NCBI RefSeq assembly: GCF_937997405.1
Contig: NZ_CALKTL010000056.1
Span: 1 to 12,643, forward strand
Reading direction: 5' to 3'
DNA from: an uncultured Campylobacter sp.
GTDB lineage: Bacteria > Campylobacterota > Campylobacteria > Campylobacterales > Campylobacteraceae
Length of the DNA stretch: 12,643 bases
A program made the translations under genes and the position numbers. Below the pieces are notes generated by a model that was not told the DNA's origin, searched no databases, and saw nothing but the letters and a program-made list of their open reading frames with translations. Each line of letters begins with the position of its first letter. The stretch's first letter is position 1. Positions 1 through 5,739 of this stretch are shown in pieces.

Positions 1-232
1 TACGCTACAAATTTAAGATTATGAGCCAAAGTTAGAATTTAAAATTAAATTAGATGATACCAAAGAGGCAGAAAGATGGAAAAATTTTTATAAAGCAGAA
101 TTCGGTAGCATCCTCTGAAACTGCAAAACAAAGAATATCGGCGTGGTCGTCATAAAAAGGAAAAATCATCTAAATTTAATGGATACTACCGCCTTTGCCA
201 CATAAAACATAATAATTAAATGCCTCCGCCAA
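1..232. other. Left edge, no convincing gene; possible decayed coding sequence
   Basis: I see no intact gene here. On the + strand a frame is open from about 17 to a TGA at 116-118. It would encode a charged stretch (…DDTKEAERWKNFYKAEF…) but has no start codon after the in-frame TAA at 14-16. A single-base shift there would join it to the frame coming from the window edge, so it may be the tail of a frameshifted gene. On the - strand a 39-codon ATG frame runs 169 to 50 without a ribosome binding site. Neither is strong enough to call. Confidence 0.3.
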
Positions 233-367
233 TTATTTTTTAAAATTTTTAAAAAATTTCTTCAAAAGCGCCTTATAAAAGATCGCGAATTTCGATTCTT
301 TTTTCTCATAAATCACGCGAAAGACGCCCTGCAGATCCAGCTTTTCTTGCAAAGTAATGTTTTGCAC
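233..367 (-). CDS. 44-aa basic protein of unknown function, GTG start
   Basis: This tiny frame starts with GTG at 367, one base after the TAG stop (371-369) of the helix-turn-helix gene upstream on the same strand. An AGGAG-like ribosome binding site lies inside the end of that gene (GGAG at 377-374, 6 nt from the GTG), so the two look translationally coupled. The product begins MQNITLQEKLDLQGVF and ends in a strongly basic Lys/Phe-rich tail (KALLKKFFKNFKK). I do not recognise a family. A small gene behind a HTH gene suggests the partner in a toxin-antitoxin-like or phage-regulatory pair, but the product is shorter than usual HigB/RelE toxins. It could also be a truncated remnant. Confidence 0.5.
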   Translation of the reverse strand: MQNITLQEKLDLQGVFRVIYEKKESKFAIFYKALLKKFFKNFKK

Positions 368-368
368 T

Positions 369-614
369 CTACTCTCCTATAAGTTTTTTTATCTTATGCA
401 GCACAAACGCAGCGTCGTCGCTATCGAGCTCGCACAACATCTGGCATATCGCGGTCGCGGCTTGCGGCTTGGTCGTGCCCAAGCGCCAGTCCTGATACGT
501 CCGCATCGACACGCCTAACCTCTGCGCCATCGCGGCGTGCGAGATCTTTTTGCCGTTGTTTTTGGCTTCGACGGCATTGTGCAAAATGTTGAATATATCG
601 CTCGTTTCTAACAT
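369..614 (-). CDS. Small helix-turn-helix (XRE-like) DNA-binding protein
   Basis: This is an 81-aa protein when started at the ATG at 614. A TTG at 629 would add five residues but lies inside a likely -10 box. The core (SHAAMAQRLGVSMRTYQDWR, followed by LGTTKPQAA) matches a Cro/C1-type helix-turn-helix: a helix ending in QRLGVS, the turn, then a recognition helix MRTYQDWR with the typical Trp-Arg-x-Gly ending. It is a lone DNA-binding domain with no partner domain, the size of an antitoxin of the HigA type or a phage-like repressor. The 44-aa gene at 233-367 follows after 1 nt with its own ribosome binding site. TATAAT (626-621) would place a transcript start at or next to the ATG, so the message may be leaderless. 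Repeated AATTATACA words upstream could be operators for self-repression. The HTH fold is clear; the biological role is inference. Confidence 0.72.
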   Translation of the reverse strand: MLETSDIFNILHNAVEAKNNGKKISHAAMAQRLGVSMRTYQDWRLGTTKPQAATAICQMLCELDSDDAAFVLHKIKKLIGE

Positions 615-619
615 ATGAA

Positions 620-649
620 AATTATACAAATTTATTCGTTAATTATACA
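620..649 (-). promoter_or_regulatory. Tandem -10-like boxes upstream of the HTH gene
   Basis: TGTATAATT occurs on the - strand at 628-620 and at 649-641, exactly 21 bp apart, about two helical turns. Each contains a perfect TATAAT. The proximal box would start RNA at or beside the ATG at 614; the distal one would give a leader of about 20 nt. No -35 box is evident, as is usual in Campylobacter. A third copy lies at 732-724. Confidence 0.45.
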
Positions 650-663
650 TAAAATCGTATAAA

Positions 664-687
664 ATGAATAAAAGTCGTGTTATTCAT
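664..687. repeat. Inverted repeat ATGAATA-N10-TATTCAT, possible operator
   Basis: The two 7-bp arms (664-670 and 681-687) are perfectly complementary around a 10-nt spacer, so the arms are centred 17 bp apart. That geometry would suit a dimeric HTH repressor such as the product of the neighbouring leftward gene. In such AT-rich DNA a chance match is possible. Confidence 0.25.
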
Positions 688-906
688 AAGTAAAAATATC
701 AAAACACTTCGTTTATCCGTGTGAATTATACAGAATACTGCATAAAATAAACATAAAATTTTATAAAATTTTGCATATTATGCCGTAAAGATGAACCGGC
801 CCACGTAAACAGGCATCTTATAGAACGGCACATTAAATTTTAAACCGGGATAGAATGAAATTTTAATATCGAAGCTTTTGGGACTTGTTTTTTTTGATCG
901 GTTCTG

Positions 907-936
907 GCAGCAATTACAAACAAGATGTAATTTTAC
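907..936 (-). repeat. Decayed outer CRISPR-like repeat, reverse orientation
   Basis: Compared with the reverse-oriented unit at 971-1000, 17 of 30 positions match without gaps. The matches include CAATT near one end and AATT.TAC at the other. It sits exactly 64 nt before that unit. The phase is as important as the identity; alone it would not be called. Confidence 0.4.
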
Positions 937-970
937 CCTATGCCGAGCCATATCTGCCAGTACAAAGAGC

Positions 971-1000
971 GTTTCAACTCCTAGTGGAATAGAATTCTAC
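971..1000 (-). repeat. CRISPR-like repeat, reverse orientation, well preserved
   Basis: Read on the - strand, this 30-nt unit begins GTAGAATTCTATTCCACTAG and ends GAGTTGAAAC. It differs at one position from the direct unit at 1099-1128. Its handle (GTTGAAAC) faces left, toward the interval 937-970. Confidence 0.7.
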
Positions 1001-1032
1001 GGAAAGGCGGTGAATGCGGGATATGTGAATTT

Positions 1033-1062
1033 CGCATTTCAATTCCCGTTGGGAATTGAAAC
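1033..1062. repeat. Central hybrid repeat, 11-bp perfect hairpin
   Basis: TTTCAATTCCC at 1037-1047 pairs perfectly with GGGAATTGAAA at 1051-1061 around the loop GTT. The left arm copies the start of a reverse-oriented repeat and the right arm the end of a direct one, so a GAAAC-type handle faces both ways. It keeps the phase with 971 and 1099. It is the point where repeat orientation switches. Confidence 0.6.
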
Positions 1063-1098
1063 TATGGGCGACAGCCGCAGAGAAAAGCAAGCGACGAG

Positions 1099-1128
1099 GT
1101 AGAATTCTATTCCACTAGGAATTGAAAC
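1099..1128 (+). repeat. CRISPR-like repeat, direct orientation, well preserved
   Basis: This unit begins GTAGAATTCTATTCCACTAG and ends GAATTGAAAC. It contains a 10-bp palindrome TAGAATTCTA. It is followed by a 34-nt unique interval (1129-1162). Confidence 0.7.
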
Positions 1129-1162
1129 GTGATATACTTCATCACGTAGCCCGTGGCGTTGT

Positions 1163-1192
1163 GTAGAATTCCATCCCATTAGATAGAATTTC
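1163..1192 (+). repeat. Degenerate distal CRISPR-like repeat, direct orientation
   Basis: The first 20 nt (GTAGAATTCCATCCCATTAG) match the intact unit at 17 of 20 positions, and then similarity breaks down. A 3-nt insertion would restore a GAATT…AAA end. It starts 64 nt after the unit at 1099. Loss of the 3' half is typical of a trailer-end repeat. Confidence 0.55.
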
Positions 1193-1309
1193 AAAGAATC
1201 TTGAGGTGCACAATCATAGAATTTAATGCGTTTCTATATATTAGGACATAAATTCCTAATGAGCAATTCCCAGCAAGCCTCCCTAGCAAGTAATCTTCAT
1301 TGGCAAGAT

Positions 1310-2212
1310 TTAACCCTTTTTCTTATCCTTCTTGTTCTTGCGGGAGGGGCTTTCCAGCTTGCGCCAAGCCTCGCTTTTTTGGCTATCCTCCATTAGCACT
1401 ATCTCCCTGGCGCCGTTTCGCACGAGGTTTGGATCCACCGCAAGCTCCTTTGCATCGATCTTTTCTGGATAGTCTATGCGTGAGAGGATGCAGCGGAAGG
1501 CGTTTAGCCGCGCGATCTTTTTGTCGTTGCTGTCTAGGATCGTCCACGGCGCAAACTCGGTATTTGAAGCGAGCAGCATCGAGTATTTTGCGAGCGTGTA
1601 TTGATTCCACAGCTCCTGTGATCTCGCATCCACCGGCGAAAGCTTGTATTGCTTCAGCGGATCGGTACGGCGCGATTCAAAGCGCCTTTTTTGCTCCTCT
1701 TTGGAGACTGAGAAGTAAAATTTAAACAAAATTATCCCCGCACTTACCAAAAGCTCCTCAAATTTAGGCACTTGGCGCAGGAAATCTTTGTGCTCGGCGT
1801 GCGTGCAAAAGCCCATCACGGGCTCGACCATCGCGCGGTTATACCAGCTGCGGTCAAAGATCGTGATCTCGCCGCCGCTGGGTAGGTGCGCGACGTAGCG
1901 CTGGAAATACCACTGCGTCTTTTCGACATTGCTCGGCTTTTCGAGCGCTACGATGCGGCATCCGCGCGGGTTTAGGTGCTCGGTTAAACGCTTGATCGTG
2001 CCGCCTTTGCCCGCCGCGTCGCGCCCCTCCATCAAAATCAAAATTTTTAGCCCCTTCTCTTTTACGAATTTTTGCAGCTTCAAAAGCTCAATCTGGTATC
2101 TTTCAAGCAGCGTCTCGTAGTCTTTGAACGAGATTTTTTCGTACTTTGAACTTTTAAATTCTATCTCTTTCAGCGCTATTTCACCCGTTTCGGTTTTGAT
2201 CTCTTTGCTCAT
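1310..2212 (-). CDS. ppk2: Polyphosphate kinase 2 (PPK2, class I)
   Basis: This cytoplasmic enzyme transfers phosphate between inorganic polyphosphate and nucleoside diphosphates, mostly forming GTP/ATP from polyphosphate. The 300-aa product has the full single PPK2 domain: Walker A GRDAAGKGG (63-71), Walker B with the following Arg/Trp motif FDRSWYNR (119-126), and the lid module RRTDPLKQYKLSP (181-193). The length is normal for the one-domain class I form. The C-terminus ends in a Lys-rich tail (SRKNKKDKKKG) that is probably disordered. The ATG at 2212 is supported by AGGAGG at 2223-2218. The gene stands alone on the - strand, diverging from dsbD, with a 107-nt shared upstream region. Downstream on the same strand lies only the CRISPR-like relic. 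I see no strong terminator; a weak 6-bp hairpin (AATCTT/AAGATT, 1292-1310) overlaps the stop. Family assignment is secure. Confidence 0.96.
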   Translation of the reverse strand: MSKEIKTETGEIALKEIEFKSSKYEKISFKDYETLLERYQIELLKLQKFVKEKGLKILILMEGRDAAGKGGTIKRLTEHLNPRGCRIVALEKPSNVEKTQWYFQRYVAHLPSGGEITIFDRSWYNRAMVEPVMGFCTHAEHKDFLRQVPKFEELLVSAGIILFKFYFSVSKEEQKRRFESRRTDPLKQYKLSPVDARSQELWNQYTLAKYSMLLASNTEFAPWTILDSNDKKIARLNAFRCILSRIDYPEKIDAKELAVDPNLVRNGAREIVLMEDSQKSEAWRKLESPSRKNKKDKKKG

Positions 2213-2237
2213 ATTGCCTCCTAAAATTTTAAGGAAT

Positions 2238-2300
2238 TTTACAAAAAAGTTCTTTATATTACACTATAAATTCATACTTATTACGTTAGAATGTAGGAAA
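2238..2300. promoter_or_regulatory. Divergent promoter region between ppk2 and dsbD
   Basis: On the + strand GTTAGAAT (2285-2292) fits the Campylobacter -10 pattern gnTAnAAT and would give a leader of about 20 nt before dsbD. On the - strand TGTAAAAT just upstream of the ppk2 ribosome binding site (about 2246-2239) is a candidate -10 for ppk2. Both are inferred from pattern only. Confidence 0.35.
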
Positions 2301-2319
2301 AAATTTCAAAGGATAAAAT

Positions 2320-4293
2320 TTGATAAGATCACTGATTTTGGCAGCGTTTTTTCTTTTAGGCTTGGGCGCCGAGCCCCTGAAACCCTCCGATGCGTTCAAG
2401 CTTAACGTGGCGGCGCAAAGCGATAGCGTAACGCTAAGCTTTGATATCGCGGACGGGGTCTATCTCTATCAAAACGAGATAAAAATTTTCATTGGCGGCG
2501 CGGAGGTGACGAATTTAATAAATCTGCCCGCCGCGACCGAATACAAGGATTATAAAATTTATGAGGGCAAATTTAGCATCGCCGTGCCTTTAGGCCTCGT
2601 GCTTGCAAACACCGCAGACAGCGATGATTTCGTGCTTAACGGCGATTTTTTGGGCTGCACGAAATCGGGCTTTTGCTATCAGCCGCAGCAGTTCGGCTTT
2701 AACTTCAAGCGCGTGGTGGAGGGCTATGAGATCAGCAAAATTTCAAACTCCGAGCTGAAAAAATACCGAAGCGGCGCAAATTTCGCGCATATTTCTGACA
2801 CGTACAGCGCACAGAGCGGGAATTTAAATTTTGAAAGCAATACCGCAGCTTCGGGCGCAGAGGCAAATTCTGAGGCAAACTCGCACGCGACGGGAAATTC
2901 CGCGGCGAGCTCGGCGGAAAGCGCTGCGGTAAATTCCGACGAAACCTCCGCGCAAAAAACTTCTCGCGGCGCAAATTCCATCTCCGAGCAGGATAAAATT
3001 TTAAATGTTCTCGGCGGCAAGAGCTTCATCGCGGCGATCGCGCTGTTTTTCGGCTACGGCGTGCTGCTCTCGCTAAGCCCTTGCGTCTATCCGCTCATCC
3101 CGATCCTCTCGTCGATCATCGTAGCGAAAACTTCCTCGAAGCCGAGCGCAAAAAAAAGCCTCGCCGTAAGCCTCGCGTATATTTTCGGGATGGCGAGCTC
3201 GTATGCGATTTTAGGAGCTTTCGTGGCGGTTTTTGGGCAAAATTTACAGGGCCTGCTGCAAACTCCGCCCGCGCTGATCCTAACCTCGCTCATATTCGCC
3301 GCGCTCGCGCTTTCGATGTTCGGATTTTACGAGATCCGCCTGCCTGCGCGCTTTCAAAGCTTCTTAAATAGCAAAAGCGAAAAGAGCGGCGGTCTGATCG
3401 GAGTTTTTTCGATGGGGCTCATCTCGGCGCTCGTCGTATCGCCGTGCATCTCCGCTCCGCTTGCGGGCGCGCTCGTTTATATCGCGGGCAGCGGCGACGT
3501 CCTGCTGGGCGCGGCGGCTCTTTTTGCGCTGGGGCTCGGAAGCGGCGCGCTACTGCTTGTGGTGGGGCTTGGCGGCGCGCTACCGAGACCGGGAGCTTGG
3601 ATGGAGGCGGTGCCTAAAATTTTCGGCTTTTTGCTGCTTTTTACGGCGGTGTGGATTTCGCGCACGCTCATCGGCGAAAATTTAAGCCTGCTGATTTATG
3701 CAGTTTTAGGCGCAATCTTCGCAGGATTTTTGGGGCTGTTTGACGGCGCTGCGGGCGGTATCAAGCGCGCTTTAGCCCTCATAATCGCTCTATATTCGGC
3801 GCTGCTGCTCGCGGGCTTTGCCAGCGGTGCGAAAGATTTTTCCAGACCGCTTGAAAATTTGATTCCGCAAAACGCGAAATATTCTAGCGGCGGCTTGGGC
3901 GGCGAGAATTTGCAAGCTGGCGAAATTTCTCGCGCTAAAAATTTAAGCGGCGCGCATTTTTCGTTTGTGCGCGATCTGGCGCAACTGCAGGGCGAAATAG
4001 AAAATTCCAAAAAGCCCGTGATAGTGGATTTTTGGGCTAGCTGGTGCAAAAATTGCGAGCAGAGCGAGCGGGCGTTTGCAGACCCTGCGCTTGCCGGCGC
4101 TCTTGATAAATTTAGCCTCTTAAAGATCGATCTTAGCGAGGATAGCGAGCAAAACAGAGCGATAAAAGCGCATTTCAACGTATTCGGCCCGCCTACGATT
4201 CTGTTTTTTAAAGAGGGCGCCGAGATTGCGAACCTGCGCCAGATCGGCAGCGTAAATTCCGAAAAGCTGGCCGAAATTTTAACCGAAATTTAG
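2320..4293 (+). CDS. dsbD: Thiol:disulfide interchange protein DsbD
   Basis: DsbD carries electrons from cytoplasmic thioredoxin across the inner membrane to periplasmic thiol proteins, for disulfide isomerisation and cytochrome c assembly. The 657-aa product has every part. There is a signal peptide (about 1-17) and a periplasmic N-domain with the redox pair C113/C119 (GCTKSGFC). About eight membrane helices (about 233-500) carry C255 (SLSPCVYP) and C376 (VVSPCISAP). A C-terminal thioredoxin-like domain has WCKNC (575-579) and the cis-Pro loop FGPPTI (622-627). The start is a TTG with AGGA 7 nt upstream; no ATG gives the signal peptide. Residues about 160-225 form an Ala/Ser/Asn/Glu-rich linker between N-domain and membrane domain, unusually long and low in complexity. 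hisB follows after 48 nt and may share the transcript. Identification is secure. Confidence 0.96.
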   Translation: MIRSLILAAFFLLGLGAEPLKPSDAFKLNVAAQSDSVTLSFDIADGVYLYQNEIKIFIGGAEVTNLINLPAATEYKDYKIYEGKFSIAVPLGLVLANTADSDDFVLNGDFLGCTKSGFCYQPQQFGFNFKRVVEGYEISKISNSELKKYRSGANFAHISDTYSAQSGNLNFESNTAASGAEANSEANSHATGNSAASSAESAAVNSDETSAQKTSRGANSISEQDKILNVLGGKSFIAAIALFFGYGVLLSLSPCVYPLIPILSSIIVAKTSSKPSAKKSLAVSLAYIFGMASSYAILGAFVAVFGQNLQGLLQTPPALILTSLIFAALALSMFGFYEIRLPARFQSFLNSKSEKSGGLIGVFSMGLISALVVSPCISAPLAGALVYIAGSGDVLLGAAALFALGLGSGALLLVVGLGGALPRPGAWMEAVPKIFGFLLLFTAVWISRTLIGENLSLLIYAVLGAIFAGFLGLFDGAAGGIKRALALIIALYSALLLAGFASGAKDFSRPLENLIPQNAKYSSGGLGGENLQAGEISRAKNLSGAHFSFVRDLAQLQGEIENSKKPVIVDFWASWCKNCEQSERAFADPALAGALDKFSLLKIDLSEDSEQNRAIKAHFNVFGPPTILFFKEGAEIANLRQIGSVNSEKLAEILTEI

Positions 4294-4341
4294 TGAAATT
4301 TAGATAGATTTCAAACAAAATTTAGTTTTAAGGATTGCGCG

Positions 4342-4920
4342 ATGATAAGCAAAAATAGGGCTACGAAAGAGACCAAAATCGAGCTTGAGCTGGAGCTTTA
4401 CGGGCGCGGCGCGGTGCAGATACAAACGGGCATCGGTTTTTTCGATCATATGCTTAGTGCATTTGCCAAGCACGCGTGGATCGATCTGAGCTTGCGCTGC
4501 GAGGGCGATTTGCAGGTCGATTTTCACCACAGCGTCGAGGACTGCGGCATCGTGCTGGGAAGCGCGATAAAAGAGGCGATCTATCCCGCGCAAAACATCG
4601 AGCGCTTCGGCGATAGCGTCGTCGTGATGGACGAGGCGGCGGTTTCTGCTGCGCTTGATTTTTCCAACCGCGCGTTTTTGGTATTTGACTGCCCGAGCCT
4701 GAAGCGCGGTAAGATCGGCGAATTCGACGCCGAGCTCGTGGAGGAATTTTTCCGCGCTCTGGCTTTCAATGCAAATTTAACGCTGCATTTAAGCCAGATC
4801 CGCGGCGAAAATCTACATCACGTCGCAGAGGCCGCGTTTAAGGCGTTTGCCGTCGCATTTCGCCGCGCGATAAGTATCAACGAGCGCGCTGGCGTGCCTA
4901 GCACCAAGGGCGTTTTATAA
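4342..4920 (+). CDS. hisB: Imidazoleglycerol-phosphate dehydratase
   Basis: HisB removes water from imidazole-glycerol phosphate to give imidazole-acetol phosphate, the sixth step of histidine synthesis, in the cytoplasm. The 192-aa product has the length of a stand-alone dehydratase without the phosphatase domain found in enterics. The manganese-binding histidine motifs are present: FFDHML (33-38), HHSVED (62-67) and HHVAEAAFKAFA (159-170). The N-terminus (RATKETKIELEL) is typical of the family. The ATG has AAGGA 7-8 nt upstream. No other his gene lies in the window, so the pathway is scattered, as in several Campylobacter species. It may be cotranscribed with dsbD (48-nt gap) and is followed by a 247-nt gap. 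Confidence 0.97.
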   Translation: MISKNRATKETKIELELELYGRGAVQIQTGIGFFDHMLSAFAKHAWIDLSLRCEGDLQVDFHHSVEDCGIVLGSAIKEAIYPAQNIERFGDSVVVMDEAAVSAALDFSNRAFLVFDCPSLKRGKIGEFDAELVEEFFRALAFNANLTLHLSQIRGENLHHVAEAAFKAFAVAFRRAISINERAGVPSTKGVL

Positions 4921-5167
4921 CGGCAAATGCGCGCTAAATTTAGCAAAATTAGCAATTCGCGGTTTTGAAATTTTATCGGCGTTTGAAATTTTACTCTCGC
5001 CGCTGCTTGAAATTTGCAAAATTTAGCCATTGCTCGGGCAAAGCGCGCCGCTTTATTAAGATCGCTTGCTCTAGGCGCATTTGCGCTTGCGCTCTTGCTT
5101 GACGGGCGCGTAAATTTAATCGGCGCGCTAAAATGCCGCTTTGTAGATTAAAATTTAAAGGTAAAGA
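4921..5167. other. Gene-free gap with short repeats
   Basis: No gene is supportable here. The gap contains a 12-bp palindrome GCTAAATTTAGC (4933-4944) just after hisB. It also has two direct copies of TTTGAAATTTTA 18 bp apart (4964-4975, 4982-4993), with a partial third copy TTGAAATTT at 5007-5015. After 5035 the DNA turns GC-rich with coding-like words (gcgcgccgc, gcttgcgct) but is broken by stops, so it may be a decayed gene. A likely promoter for the next gene lies at its end. Confidence 0.5.
5127..5134 (+). promoter_or_regulatory. Candidate -10 box for the 5168 gene
   Basis: GCTAAAAT fits gnTAnAAT and would start RNA near 5141, about 27 nt before the ATG at 5168. A second AT-rich match (TTAAAAT, near 5148) lies closer to the gene. 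This is pattern evidence only. Confidence 0.28.
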
Positions 5168-5593
5168 ATGAATATTTTCGGATCGCTTATGGAGATTTCA
5201 AATGTTCTCTTTTTGATCTGCTTTGTTTGGCTTGTCGCGTGTTTGATTAAATTTATCAGATCAAAAGACGAGCCGGAGCGCCATAAAAGAGATAAAAAAT
5301 TTCTAATTATTTCGGCGGTTGCGTTTGCATGCGCTTTTGCTCCACTCATATATTCTCAGTGGCTATTCGATCCTTTTTCTATACTTATCTTGGTTTTTAC
5401 CGGGCTACCGGTAATTTCGTTCATTTGGCTAATTGTAAGTTTAGTAAAATTTATTAGATCTGCTAAAAGCACGGCTGAGCGCCGTAGAAGAATTAGAAAT
5501 TTGCTGATTCTCTCTGCATTTTCGTTCATAACTTTTTTAGCTGTCCTAATGGGCTTTTTATGGCTGCTTAATAGCGCGCTTGCGCATATGTGA
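5168..5593 (+). CDS. Four-helix membrane protein built from a duplicated two-helix unit
   Basis: The function is unknown. The 141-aa protein consists of two copies of one unit: hydrophobic helix, KFIRS, basic loop, hydrophobic helix. Unit A spans about 12-66 (FVWLVACLIKFIRS, then FLIISAVAF) and unit B about 79-134 (FIWLIVSLVKFIRS, then LLILSAFSF). KFIRS recurs at 28-32 and 94-98. Both loops are rich in Arg/Lys/Glu (DEPERHKRDKK and AKSTAERRRRIR) and so probably lie in the cytoplasm, which puts both ends of each unit in the periplasm. The similarity is also visible in the DNA (AAATTTAT.AGATC in both copies), so the duplication is not ancient. The ATG has AAGG 7 nt upstream. The next small gene starts 7 nt after the stop. 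Helices are predicted by eye. Confidence 0.75.
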   Translation: MNIFGSLMEISNVLFLICFVWLVACLIKFIRSKDEPERHKRDKKFLIISAVAFACAFAPLIYSQWLFDPFSILILVFTGLPVISFIWLIVSLVKFIRSAKSTAERRRRIRNLLILSAFSFITFLAVLMGFLWLLNSALAHM

Positions 5594-5600
5594 GGCATAA

Positions 5601-5738
5601 ATGAGCGATGAAATTTTTCAAAAAACGATCGCTGTAATATTTACGGCTTGGGCGATTAGCGTTTGCGCGTTAGTCGCAGCGGCGCTGTATCTGCATAGCA
5701 AATGCTCGATCATCTCCTATATCGCAAACGGAAACTAA
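5601..5738 (+). CDS. 45-aa single-helix membrane peptide of unknown function
   Basis: This short frame begins with an ATG at 5601 preceded by GAGG (5592-5595). It starts 7 nt after the upstream membrane gene and ends 1 nt before the binding-protein gene (TAAGATG). The product begins MSDEIFQKT, crosses the membrane once (about 10-30, AVIFTAWAISVCALVAAALY) and ends with a short polar tail containing a Cys (HSKCSIISYIANGN). The tight packing, good ribosome binding site and clean helix support it as a real gene. I recognise no family. It may assist the adjacent anchored binding protein, but that is a guess from position. Confidence 0.62.
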   Translation: MSDEIFQKTIAVIFTAWAISVCALVAAALYLHSKCSIISYIANGN

Positions 5739-5739
5739 G

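Larger units (their letters stand above)
615..906. other. AT-rich gene-free spacer with repeated TGTATAATT words
   Basis: This stretch of about 290 nt has no supportable gene. It holds tandem -10-like TGTATAATT words reading leftward (628-620, 649-641, 732-724). It also has an inverted repeat ATGAATA/TATTCAT (664-670 and 681-687, 10-nt loop) and an 18-nt perfect AT palindrome at 755-772 centred on ATTTTATAAAAT. GC content rises after about 790. A frame open from 878 to 1102 runs through the CRISPR-like repeats and is not a gene. Confidence 0.6.
907..1192. CRISPR. Degenerate CRISPR-like array with two divergent halves
   Basis: Repeat-like 30-nt units start at 907, 971, 1033, 1099 and 1163, a spacing of 62-66 nt with unique intervals of 34, 32, 36 and 34 nt. 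The consensus begins GTAGAATTCTATTCC and ends GGAATTGAAAC; ATTGAAAC is the 8-nt handle typical of type I-B/III repeats. The units at 907 and 971 are in reverse orientation, those at 1099 and 1163 are direct, and the middle one is a palindromic hybrid. Units at 971 and 1099 are almost identical after inversion (29 of 30), while the outer ones are decayed. A weaker sixth unit may lie at 1226-1255. No cas gene or leader is visible. The intervals are GC-rich compared with the AT-rich DNA to the left. Alternative: a 158-bp inverted-repeat (MITE-like) element at 971-1128. Confidence 0.62.

Noticed and set aside
50..169. 39-codon - strand frame at the left edge
   Set aside because: It has a plausible-looking middle (YDDHADILCFAVSEDAT) but no ribosome binding site, ends in a hydrophobic run, and competes with an equally plausible + strand fragment.
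832..861. Further reversed CRISPR-like unit
   Set aside because: About 16 of 30 positions match, around GGGATAGAAT, but the step to the next unit is 75 nt, out of phase, in AT-rich DNA.
878..1102. 74-codon + strand open frame
   Set aside because: It runs through three phased repeats of the CRISPR-like array and has no ribosome binding site or protein-like composition.
971..1128. MITE or small insertion element with 30-bp inverted ends
   Set aside because: The inverted ends fit, but I see no target duplication, and further in-phase decayed units outside the pair fit a CRISPR array better. Kept as the alternative.
1292..1310. Terminator of ppk2
   Set aside because: The stem is only 6 bp with a 7-nt loop and no T-run on the - strand side.
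3696..4178. 160-codon open frame opposite the end of dsbD
   Set aside because: It covers the thioredoxin-domain coding region in reverse and is Ala/Ser/Pro-rich without motifs, as expected for a shadow.
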